NCBI RefSeq assembly: GCF_030819275.1
Contig: NZ_JAUTBL010000001.1
Location: 1,456,501-1,520,500, forward strand
Direction of reading: 5' to 3'
Origin: Agrobacterium larrymoorei
Lineage (GTDB): Bacteria > Pseudomonadota > Alphaproteobacteria > Rhizobiales > Rhizobiaceae
DNA length: 64,000 nucleotides
Position numbers and translations under genes: made by a program. How positions within the stretch are numbered: the stretch's first letter is position 1; every line of letters starts with the position of its first letter. Below, one piece after another: positions 25,964 to 33,046 of this stretch. A model generated the notes under the pieces. That model did not search any database. It had not been told where the DNA came from and saw nothing but the letters and a program-made list of their open reading frames with translations.

Positions 25964-26452
25964 CTAACGCCAGAGTTCGACCAAGCCGCCGGATGTTTTC
26001 AGGACCGGATCGGTTTCGGGAATAGGAAGAGATTTGATCAGCGCCAGCATCTCATTGCTCGGCGCATCGCGCTGAATGTCTGCCTTCTGCCCGGCAGGAT
26101 AAGCGCCAACCACCTGAAAATCGCCTGAGCTTTCCACCCGCTTATGGCCCGTTCCCGCAGGCAGAAGCAGGCAGTCGCCCTGGCTCACATCCAGTATCTT
26201 TCCCTCCGGTCCGCCGATCTGCAGCTTTGCCTGGCCCCGTCCCACACCCAGCACTTCATGTGCACCGCTATGATAGTGATGATAGGCGAAGACCCCGTTT
26301 CGCCAGATACCGGTCCAGCCATTGTCGTCAAACATCTCCTCAAAAGCCGATGAGTCCATATCGGCCCGGATCTGGCTATAGAGGAGAACGGGCAAGGTTG
26401 GATGATTGGGAACCCAGTCGCTTGCTGCCAGGGTAAAGTGGTCTATCTTCAT
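25964..26452 (-). CDS. Cupin-domain protein
   Basis: 162-residue cupin with motif 1 YHHYHSGAHEVLGVGRGQAKLQIGG (several His plus Glu) and motif 2 GDCLLLPAGTGHKRV, followed by a C-terminal segment of about 45 residues. The ATG at 26450-26452 has GAGG eight bases upstream; a TTG six codons earlier is the alternative. It is the last gene of the operon cyclase-FAD oxidoreductase-MarR-cupin, 110 bases after the MarR gene. Possible metal-dependent dioxygenase or isomerase; no function can be assigned. Confidence 0.78.
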   Translation of the reverse strand: MKIDHFTLAASDWVPNHPTLPVLLYSQIRADMDSSAFEEMFDDNGWTGIWRNGVFAYHHYHSGAHEVLGVGRGQAKLQIGGPEGKILDVSQGDCLLLPAGTGHKRVESSGDFQVVGAYPAGQKADIQRDAPSNEMLALIKSLPIPETDPVLKTSGGLVELWR

Positions 26453-26562
26453 CTGCTCATCCTCAACCAAGTTAGCGGTGTCGATTAAACACCGATAGCG
26501 GCTTAGGGTTCAGTGCAGACAACCAGGGAAAGAGGTCTCTACCCGATCCTGTGAAGGAAACT

Positions 26563-27069
26563 TCAGATATCGTGACGACGGATATTGCGCAGGATCTTGT
26601 GCAGGGTCGTCACGAAGGCGCGATATTCCTCGTCGTCGATGTCTTTGAACATCCGGCACATGTCGTTGTACATGATCGGCCAGACATCCTCGAACACGGC
26701 GCGGCCTTCATCGGTGATCGTCACGTCGCGCACCCGCATGTCGTCGGCACGCGGAACACGGCGCACGAGACCTTGTTCCTCAAGTGAATCCAGCGTGCGG
26801 CTCATGGTGGATTGCTCGGTGACGGCAAAGACCGAGAGTTCGTTGATGGTGAGCGACGAGGAGACGTTGAGCACGGCCAGCGCGCGCATCTTCACGGTGG
26901 TGACGTCGCGCGCCTTCAGATCTTCGGCGAGGTTCGCATTCCACCGCGCCATGATGCGGTTCATGATATAGGGCGCAAAATTGTTGAGCCCGATCTCGCC
27001 GAGGCTGGGAATGCGTTTGGTCTGGTCGTCGGGATTTCCGAGGAACTCGACGGAAAAGCCGTTATCCAT
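26563..27069 (-). CDS. MarR family regulator in the isatin-hydrolase operon
   Basis: 168 residues with a MarR winged helix (residues about 55-130): LTINELSVFAVTEQSTMSRTLDSLEEQGLVRRVPRADDMRVRDVTITDEGRA, an unmistakable MarR HTH plus wing. The start at 27067-27069 lies 17 bases after the stop of the FAD oxidoreductase gene; a TTG seven codons earlier is possible. Being inside the operon, it probably controls its own transcription. It is the best candidate to bind the TTTAAGCTTAAA palindrome found upstream of this operon and at four others. MarR proteins are known regulators of bacterial auxin and aromatic catabolism. Confidence 0.88.
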   Translation of the reverse strand: MDNGFSVEFLGNPDDQTKRIPSLGEIGLNNFAPYIMNRIMARWNANLAEDLKARDVTTVKMRALAVLNVSSSLTINELSVFAVTEQSTMSRTLDSLEEQGLVRRVPRADDMRVRDVTITDEGRAVFEDVWPIMYNDMCRMFKDIDDEEYRAFVTTLHKILRNIRRHDI

Positions 27070-27086
27070 GAGCTTTGATCCCTTTA

Positions 27087-28676
27087 TCAACGCAAAGACG
27101 AGGCGAGCAGGAAACCGGAGCCACCTGCAAGACCCGGGCCTGGATGCGTGGACGCTCCGATATGATAGAGCCCCGCAACATGGGTCTTGTGGTTAACCGA
27201 GCTTTTGAACGGACGCCAGAGAAAGAATTGGTCGAGACCGCAGAAACCGCCATAAGGATCGCCACCAACGAGGTTCATGTTCATCGCTTCCAGGTCTGAT
27301 GGGGCATACGCCCGACGCTTCAGCACGATCTCGTCGAAATTCTCGATCTGCGCGCGCAGCATCGCCTCGATGCGGTCGGCAAAGGCCTCTCGCAGCGGCT
27401 CCGTCCAGCGTCCGTCAGCGGGGCAGGCCAATTCACTCGCCGCATCGCCCTTGATGTGACGCGGCGTATCCGGCACTTGCAGCCATAAAATGGCGGCGCC
27501 ATCCGGCGCGCGGCTGGGATCGAGCGATGTCGGCTGACCGACGCAGACCGTCGGCTCTGCAGGCAGAAGCCCACGTTCGGCCTCGTTGGCGGAGCAGGAC
27601 ACGCCGTCGAGACCGGGTGTGAGATGCAACAGCGCCACCTTGCTCAGTTCTTCCCCGGCGCGCCAGCGGGGCGCTGCCTGCAGCGCATAATGGATCTGCA
27701 TATTGCCTTTGCCATATCGATAGCTGGCAAGTCCTTCCTGCACCGGCTGCGGCAGGCTGGTAGACGACGCGCTGAGCAGGCGCTCGTAAAGCTGGTGTGG
27801 TGTGACCGATGCAATGACGCCCTGGGCTGCCCGCAATTGTTTCCCATCGGCAAGCGTGACGCCGGCTGCCTTGCCTGAGGAATTGACATCGATCCGGTTC
27901 ACATCGGCGTTGCGCATGATGCTGCCACCCTGATCTGTGATCAGCCGCTCGAAGGCTATGAGCAGATTATCCGCCCCACCTTTGACGATGGGGCAACCGG
28001 CCGCCTCAATGGCAAAGCCGATGACGCGGGTCATCTCGGCAGAATAGGCGCTTTCCGGCCCGAGGCCGCAATGCAGCGCCCAGGGGGCGAACAGCCCGCG
28101 CAGTTCTTCCGAGCGATAGGTGGTCTCCAAGTAGCCGCGTGCGGGCGCCAAGGCCTCGCCGAAAAACGCGGTCAGCCCCTTCAGGCCACGTTTCCACACC
28201 TCGCGACCGAGCAGCTTGGCAGTTGCCGTGGACCAGAGATTGCCGCCGAGCAGGCCGAAGACGAAACCGGCATTGCCGCCGAAGCGTGCCATCTCCCGGT
28301 CGAATGCCTTGCCGTCTCCCTCGGCGATCGCGTCAAAATGGGTGATGTTGCGGGCGCGATCCATGGAGAGGATGGCATGGGTGCCATCTGGTCGCAGCAC
28401 ACCGGTCGGCGTTGCCGTATGGCAGAATTCCAACCCTCTCGCCTCCAGATCCTTGCCGAGAGCGGCAAAGGCCGGTGAGGTGAGGAACAGAACCATGGTC
28501 GTCGCCATGACATCGTGACTGAAGCCTGGAAGAGTGATCTCTTCGGTCCGAAGGCAGCCGCCGATGCGATCGTTTCTCTCGAGCAGCAAGACGCGTTTGC
28601 CTTTCTTACCGAGGAGAGCCGCAGCCACCAACGCATTGATGCCGCTTCCGACGATGATGTAATCAGGATCAGCCAT
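27087..28676 (-). CDS. FAD-dependent oxidoreductase, phytoene-desaturase/PYROXD2-like
   Basis: 529 residues with a dinucleotide-binding N-terminus (YIIVGSGINALVAAALLGKKGKRVLLLERNDRIGGCLRTEE), the flavin amino-oxidase central region (GGADNLLIAFERLI), and the C-terminal GLYHIGASTHPGPGLAGGSGFLLA motif shared by CrtI-type desaturases and PYROXD2 relatives. It probably dehydrogenates or oxidises a hydrophobic or aromatic ring compound. It lies 98 bases after the isatin-hydrolase-like gene in the same operon. No carotenoid genes are nearby, so a role in the aromatic pathway is more likely. Confidence 0.85.
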   Translation of the reverse strand: MADPDYIIVGSGINALVAAALLGKKGKRVLLLERNDRIGGCLRTEEITLPGFSHDVMATTMVLFLTSPAFAALGKDLEARGLEFCHTATPTGVLRPDGTHAILSMDRARNITHFDAIAEGDGKAFDREMARFGGNAGFVFGLLGGNLWSTATAKLLGREVWKRGLKGLTAFFGEALAPARGYLETTYRSEELRGLFAPWALHCGLGPESAYSAEMTRVIGFAIEAAGCPIVKGGADNLLIAFERLITDQGGSIMRNADVNRIDVNSSGKAAGVTLADGKQLRAAQGVIASVTPHQLYERLLSASSTSLPQPVQEGLASYRYGKGNMQIHYALQAAPRWRAGEELSKVALLHLTPGLDGVSCSANEAERGLLPAEPTVCVGQPTSLDPSRAPDGAAILWLQVPDTPRHIKGDAASELACPADGRWTEPLREAFADRIEAMLRAQIENFDEIVLKRRAYAPSDLEAMNMNLVGGDPYGGFCGLDQFFLWRPFKSSVNHKTHVAGLYHIGASTHPGPGLAGGSGFLLASSLR

Positions 28677-28774
28677 GGGAAACTCCGGGAGAAGCGAAGC
28701 GCATCTTCATGATGGGGCGATACGGAGGCGTGAGCCACGTCTCCGACCGCCAGATAAAGCCGTGACAGGCTGGT

Positions 28775-29560
28775 TTAGACGACGAGCGCCAGCGCCCGTA
28801 CCGGTGAACCGGTTCCCTTGACCAGCTTCAGCGGTGCCGCAATCAGGATCGCGCCTTTGGGTGGCAGCTGATCGAGATGGCAGAGGCTGGCAAGACCGTA
28901 TTTGTTGGCCTTGTGCATCAGATTATGAGCAGGGAAGGGCGGGTTCATGCCGCCAGCGGAGCCTGCATCCGTGCCGATGGTTTCCTGACCCCAGCCGATG
29001 ATGCCTTTGGAGAGTAGATATTCGATAGCTTCGGCGGTTGGGCCTGGGGAATGCGGGCCGTTCTCATCGGCGTTCAGGAAGGTTTCCGTCGAGCCGTTGC
29101 GCTTGTACCAGTCGGTTCGCAGCAGCACCCAGGTGCCGGGCTCGATTGCGCCATGCTGGGCTTCCCATTCCTGAATGCTTTCGACAGTCAGCAGATAATC
29201 CGGGTTTTCAGCCGCTTCCTTTGAGCGGTCGATGACGTTGACCGGCGCGACGAAGTTCTGCGGCGGAATGGTGTCGGTCGTGTTTTCGGCATTGTCCTTG
29301 CCGGTAATCCAGTGGCACGGCGCATCGAAATGGGTGCCGGTATGTTCGCCAAGCTCCAGCCAGTTCCAGGCCCAGAACGGACCGTCCTGATCATAGGCGG
29401 AAATGGTGTGGACTTTGACGTTGGGCGTGTTCTTGCCAAACTGTGGCGGCAGGTAAAGAACCGGCGTGTCCGGCCCAAGCGGCGCGGTCAGGTCCACCAC
29501 CTTCACCTTGCCGGAAAGCAACCCGCTGGCAAGCCCTGCAATCGTCGAAGCGTCGGTCAT
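28775..29560 (-). CDS. Cyclase family hydrolase, isatin hydrolase-like
   Basis: 261 residues of the cyclase/kynurenine-formamidase-like metal hydrolase family. The Mn-binding signature GEHTGTHFDAPCHW (HxGTHxDxP) lies near residue 72. An aromatic loop, FWAWNWLELGEH, precedes it. Length and motif order fit isatin hydrolase (about 260 residues), which opens isatin to isatinate in indole-3-acetate and indole breakdown; kynurenine formamidase (about 210) is shorter. It heads an operon with an FAD oxidoreductase, a MarR regulator and a cupin. The indole-type oxygenase nearby supports isatin as substrate. Confidence 0.82.
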   Translation of the reverse strand: MTDASTIAGLASGLLSGKVKVVDLTAPLGPDTPVLYLPPQFGKNTPNVKVHTISAYDQDGPFWAWNWLELGEHTGTHFDAPCHWITGKDNAENTTDTIPPQNFVAPVNVIDRSKEAAENPDYLLTVESIQEWEAQHGAIEPGTWVLLRTDWYKRNGSTETFLNADENGPHSPGPTAEAIEYLLSKGIIGWGQETIGTDAGSAGGMNPPFPAHNLMHKANKYGLASLCHLDQLPPKGAILIAAPLKLVKGTGSPVRALALVV

Positions 29561-29637
29561 TCAAGTTCCCCTTATTTTGAACCGTCTGTTCCTGCTTCGT
29601 CAGCGCTGCTGGAAGAAGCAGATGCGATAATGGGAAA

Positions 29638-29686
29638 AACCTATGACCAAAAATATGGATATGCAAGAATTTTGTTTAAGCTTAAA
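29638..29686 (-). promoter_or_regulatory. Promoter and perfect palindromic operator of isatin-hydrolase operon
   Basis: TTTAAGCTTAAA (29675-29686) is a perfect 12-base palindrome. Downstream on the minus strand are TTGCAT (29661-29666), 17 bases, and TAGGTT (29638-29643), a plausible -35/-10 pair, about 80 bases before the ATG at 29560. The remaining part of the 529-base gap up to 30089 shows no convincing gene. Confidence 0.6.
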
Positions 29687-30003
29687 TTGTTTTTCGGATA
29701 GAGCTCGAATGGCTGTGCTTCGCACTCAGATCAAGCGCTATGAAGGACATAGCAGTGGTTGCGGATCGCACGAGATGAAGTCTCGCAGCTCTCGAGATAT
29801 TTTCAAATCTGTGTATGCATATTTCAGCGGCAGTGACGATCAAGGATCGAGGCCAACTTGAGAACCCTCAAGCCGGGGCAAACGCCCGCCTGCCGCGCCG
29901 GAAACATTGCTTGAAGCTTTGAGAATGTTGACCCTGCGCGGCGAATGGTGTTTGAGACTACTAATAAGAGCATGGCGCGTGAAAATCAGGCAAGGGTTTT
30001 GCC

Positions 30004-30023
30004 GTTTTGACATGCGTTAAAAC
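30004..30023. promoter_or_regulatory. Imperfect dyad upstream of MarR gene
   Basis: GTTTT and TAAAAC arms around a CATG centre, matching at 7 of 10 positions per half, 67 bases before the ATG of the MarR gene at 30090. MarR genes often regulate themselves through such dyads, so this is a candidate autoregulatory site. Confidence 0.35.
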
Positions 30024-30089
30024 AAGAAACTTGAAGGGCGTGATCCGAACTTCAGAGATCACGGCACATTTCAAGACAAGGGATGGGTT

Positions 30090-30596
30090 ATGTCGGCTAT
30101 CGATCTAGAAGCGATCATCAGCGGTACACAAGATGGCAAGAAGCAGGAGTTGCGCCTGTGGCTGCGTCTGCTGTCCACGACCAAACTCATCTCCCAGGAA
30201 ATCCGCCGCCGCCTGCGCCGCGAATTCGGCGCCACGCTGCCGCAGTTCGATCTCCTTTCGCAGCTCTACCGCGAAACCGACGGCCTGCGGCTTGGCGAAC
30301 TCTCCAAGCGAACCATGGTCACCAACGGCAATATCACCGGCCTGGTCGAGCGCCTGGAAGCCGATGGCCTCGTCATCCGCGAACGCCTCCCCGACGACCG
30401 CCGCGTCATCGTCGCCTATCTCACCGACAAGGGCCGCACCACCTTCGACGCCATGGCAAAGGCCCATGACGGCTGGCTGAAAGACATGATGGCTGATGTC
30501 GATCCCATCGTGATTTCGGGTCTGATCACGCATGTGGGACAGGTGAAGCAGTCAACGCGTAATCATCTTTCGGGGGATGATGGGGACGAGGAGTAA
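30090..30596 (+). CDS. MarR family transcriptional regulator
   Basis: 168 residues. A helical N-terminus is followed by a MarR winged helix: LRLGELSKRTMVTNGNITGLVERLEADGLVIRERLPDDRRVIVAYLTDKGR (DDRR wing motif, residues about 65-120). It is divergent from the isatin-hydrolase operon, 529 bases away, and the following 150 bases hold no gene in the same direction. It could govern that operon or an unlinked target. A third MarR-type protein in the region, alongside those at 12784 and 26563. Confidence 0.9.
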   Translation: MSAIDLEAIISGTQDGKKQELRLWLRLLSTTKLISQEIRRRLRREFGATLPQFDLLSQLYRETDGLRLGELSKRTMVTNGNITGLVERLEADGLVIRERLPDDRRVIVAYLTDKGRTTFDAMAKAHDGWLKDMMADVDPIVISGLITHVGQVKQSTRNHLSGDDGDEE

Positions 30597-30750
30597 GGTT
30601 CGGCACCTGTAAGATATCGTGACAGCGTCCATATCCTGAACGCCAGACATGGTCCACGCGACTTACGGACTAATCCAGGCACACCACTTGTTTTTCATGA
30701 CTCGCTTACGGCCGTTCCCCTGCGGCCTTTTTGCGGGGCGGCCTTGCCCT

Positions 30751-30984
30751 CTACAGCCTGAAGGGCTTCGTCGGCGGCCTACGCGCCTCCTCTCGCGCTA
30801 TACGGAGTCTTTCGTCCAACTCAGATTGCGCAGCAGGCGTGCTTTCTGAATATGTTCCCTGCGCTCGCTTCCCGTTTGGAAGCAAGCTTACCGTGTCGAG
30901 CAAGTTAATCACGAAGACTATCGCTGCGCAGAGGAGAACTATGCAGACGAATCCCAGCCGTCCTCTCATTCTGCCTTTAAGCAT
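30751..30984 (-). CDS. Small hypothetical membrane protein
   Basis: 77 residues with a positively charged start (MLKGRMRGR), one membrane helix at residues about 10-28 (GFVCIVLLCAAIVFVINLL), and a charged hydrophilic tail rich in Arg, Glu and Pro. GGGAG lies five bases upstream of the ATG, which supports translation. It is the only supportable frame between the MarR gene and the tRNA. No recognised family; single-helix anchored topology with the tail outside is inferred. Confidence 0.5.
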   Translation of the reverse strand: MLKGRMRGRLGFVCIVLLCAAIVFVINLLDTVSLLPNGKRAQGTYSESTPAAQSELDERLRIAREEARRPPTKPFRL

Positions 30985-31137
30985 GGTCTCCCGCCTTCAA
31001 GCCCGATAGAGTTTAAAGCGTCTTGGGTCCGGCAGCGAAGCGGTGGTTTCCATTCGATGTCAGCTTTAGATGCTCCAGCCGGCTAGCGGGTCTCGAAAGT
31101 CCTTTGAAACCCGCGCCGTATATGGAGAAGCAGAGAA

Positions 31138-31266
31138 TTACTGCGGCTTCTTCTGCTTGCTGGCCTCTACGGCCTTTGCGCCCAAAGTAGGAGCAGCAGG
31201 CGGTGGTGCCTTGTCCTTCTTCGGTTTGCGGATTTCCTTGTTGCTTCTCACTTGACCCTTAGCCAT
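31138..31266 (-). CDS. Small basic hypothetical protein
   Basis: 42 residues, MAKGQVRSNKEIRKPKKDK followed by an Ala/Pro segment and a Lys-rich end. GAGGAG lies six bases upstream of the ATG at 31264-31266. Very similar short MAKGQ(V/I)RSNKE proteins are, to my memory, common in Rhizobiales and have no known function. The composition (mostly Lys, Ala, Pro) suggests an unfolded protein that may bind nucleic acid. It lies just downstream of the tRNA-Ala gene, same strand. Confidence 0.65.
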   Translation of the reverse strand: MAKGQVRSNKEIRKPKKDKAPPPAAPTLGAKAVEASKQKKPQ

Positions 31267-31405
31267 GGGAATCTCCTCTTCAGAAGAGGAAGTAGTCGCT
31301 GTTTGCGGGGGAATAGCAAGAGAAATCGCAACGGTCCTCTGAGTGAAATGCAGACCGAGCCGAAACCGTTGATTCTGGTGAGATTTTATCAAGTGCTGGA
31401 AAATT

Positions 31406-31481
<76 letters not shown>

Positions 31482-31580
31482 ATAAGGGTTCCGGTATGTT
31501 TGATCCGGTTCCGGGAACCGAAGCGGTTGTTTCCGTTCGGTGGCGGCTTGATACTTCTCATGAATGAAGATGGCAAGCCG

Positions 31581-31619
31581 AAAAATTCGCCCGGCGACAT
31601 TTTTTTGTGGCCGGGCGAA
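31581..31619 (-). terminator. Terminator of TIGR02300 gene
   Basis: Perfect 10-base stem TTCGCCCGGC (31586-31595) / GCCGGGCGAA (31610-31619). On the minus strand it is followed by TTTTT (31581-31585), and it lies 14 bases past the stop of the TIGR02300 gene. Confidence 0.85.
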
Positions 31620-31633
31620 AAAACTTTGAAAAA

Positions 31634-32020
31634 TCAGGACTCTTCGTCGTCACCACCGACGCCGATGATGCCGGTCATGTCGTCGTCATCGTCATCTTCG
31701 TCGGCTTCGAGGAAGGTGTCGTCGTCATCGTCCAGTTCGACATCGTCATCGCCGATATCATCAGGAACTTCGTCGTTGGTGTTGTCGCCATCGGCGTCTT
31801 CCAGCGAAACGAGTTCGACGTCCGTGCTTTCGGTATCGACTTCCTGCACGTCCTCTTCTTCGGCCTGTTCCATCTTGGCCTGCGCCGTCGTTTCCTCGAA
31901 GAAGGAAAGCGGCCAGGACTTGCCGGTATAAGGGGAGACCACGGGATCGCGGTTCAGGTCGTAGAATTTCTTGCCGGTATCCGGGTCGGTGCGCTTGGTT
32001 CCAAGTTCCGCTTTTGCCAC
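31634..32020 (-). CDS. TIGR02300 family protein (acidic C-terminal tail)
   Basis: 128 residues starting at a GTG (32018-32020): AKAELGTKRTDPDTGKKFYDLNRDPVVSPYTGKSWP, the conserved core of this alphaproteobacterial family. The last 60 residues are almost all Asp and Glu with small spacers. The longer frame upstream is not conserved and lacks support. Function unknown; an FYxxNxxPxxxPxxG motif suggests a small zinc-ribbon-like or RNA-related protein, but the Cys residues of a zinc site are absent. Divergent from cmk. Confidence 0.88.
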   Translation of the reverse strand: MAKAELGTKRTDPDTGKKFYDLNRDPVVSPYTGKSWPLSFFEETTAQAKMEQAEEEDVQEVDTESTDVELVSLEDADGDNTNDEVPDDIGDDDVELDDDDDTFLEADEDDDDDDMTGIIGVGGDDEES

Positions 32021-32246
32021 TGTCAAAGCCTCGAATTTTTGAATGAGTTCGGTCTTAACGCCGTGAATTCGGCAGTAGACGGTAAATTTATAGCCGGTCC
32101 CCTTAATCCCTGCGGTCTTGCCTGTCAAAGATAAACTGCATGGGATTGCGGGGGTGGAAGTTTTCCGCCGCTCGCGGGGTGAATACCCGCATTCTTTATG
32201 ATAAAGCCCGCAGCCGAGGCAAACGTCCATTCGAGATTTTATCCCC

Positions 32247-32879
32247 ATGACTTTTATTATCGCCATCGATGGCCCGGCGGCCGCAGGCAAGGGTACGCTT
32301 TCGCGCAAGATCGCCGAGGTTTACGGCTTTCATCACCTCGATACCGGCCTGACCTATCGCGCCACCGCCAAGGCACTTCTTGATGCGGGCAAGACCCTGG
32401 ATGATGAGGCGATTGCGGAAGCGACCGCGCTTCATCTGGATCTCGCCGGACTGGATCGCTCGGTTCTTTCGCGACATGAGGTGGGTGAGGCGGCCTCGAA
32501 GATCGCGGTGATGCCTGCCGTGCGGCGCGCTCTGGTAACGGCGCAGCGCGCCTTTTCGATGCGCGAGCCCGGCACGGTTCTGGATGGGCGCGATATCGGC
32601 ACCGTCGTTTGCCCGGAGGCACCGGTGAAGCTTTACGTCACGGCCTCGCCGGAGATCCGCGCGAGACGGCGTTATGACGAGATTGTCGAGGGCGGCGGTA
32701 CTGCCGATTACGAAGCGATTTTCGCAGATGTGAAGAAGCGTGACGAGCGGGATATGGGCAGGACTGATAGTCCTTTGAAACCAGCCGAAGACGCGCACTT
32801 GCTTGATACGTCGGAAATGAGTATAGAGGCGGCGTTTCAAGCGGCAAAAGTCATTATCGATGCCGCGATGAAGAAATGA
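32247..32879 (+). CDS. cmk: (d)CMP kinase
   Basis: 210 residues. P-loop [13 protein letters not shown] at residues 8-20, [36 protein letters not shown] and [18 protein letters not shown] are the signatures of bacterial cytidylate kinase. It phosphorylates CMP and dCMP with ATP for nucleotide salvage. It lies directly upstream of rpsA as in most Alphaproteobacteria, with 167 bases between. aroA, normally upstream of cmk in rhizobia, is not here. Confidence 0.95.
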   Translation: MTFIIAIDGPAAAGKGTLSRKIAEVYGFHHLDTGLTYRATAKALLDAGKTLDDEAIAEATALHLDLAGLDRSVLSRHEVGEAASKIAVMPAVRRALVTAQRAFSMREPGTVLDGRDIGTVVCPEAPVKLYVTASPEIRARRRYDEIVEGGGTADYEAIFADVKKRDERDMGRTDSPLKPAEDAHLLDTSEMSIEAAFQAAKVIIDAAMKK

Positions 32880-32923
32880 GAATTGCACGGGAACCGGCAG
32901 GTCCGATTTCCGTTCTGGACTAT

Positions 32924-32982
32924 CCCGAAAGCATGCCCTGCGCCGGAAAGCCTTGCACGACAAGGCGGGCATGGATTTCGGG
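32924..32982 (+). ncRNA. Structured 5' leader between cmk and rpsA
   Basis: Long stem: CCCGAAA (32924-32930) pairs with TTTCGGG (32976-32982) and CATGCCC (32932-32938) with GGGCATG (32967-32973). They enclose a perfect GCCTTG/CAAGGC hairpin (32950-32955, 32961-32966) and an 11-base unpaired arm. It ends 64 bases before the rpsA ATG. The form suits an autoregulatory S1-binding leader or an attenuator. I know no named family for it. Confidence 0.5.
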
Positions 32983-33046
32983 AATGATCAACGCAAACCC
33001 CCGGCGCTTGTGTGTCCTTGAATAGATGGACACTTCAGGAGATTTA

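Noticed and set aside
29561..30089. Short open frames between the isatin-hydrolase and MarR genes
   Set aside because: They lack ribosome sites and composition typical of genes; the gap is better explained as regulatory sequence.
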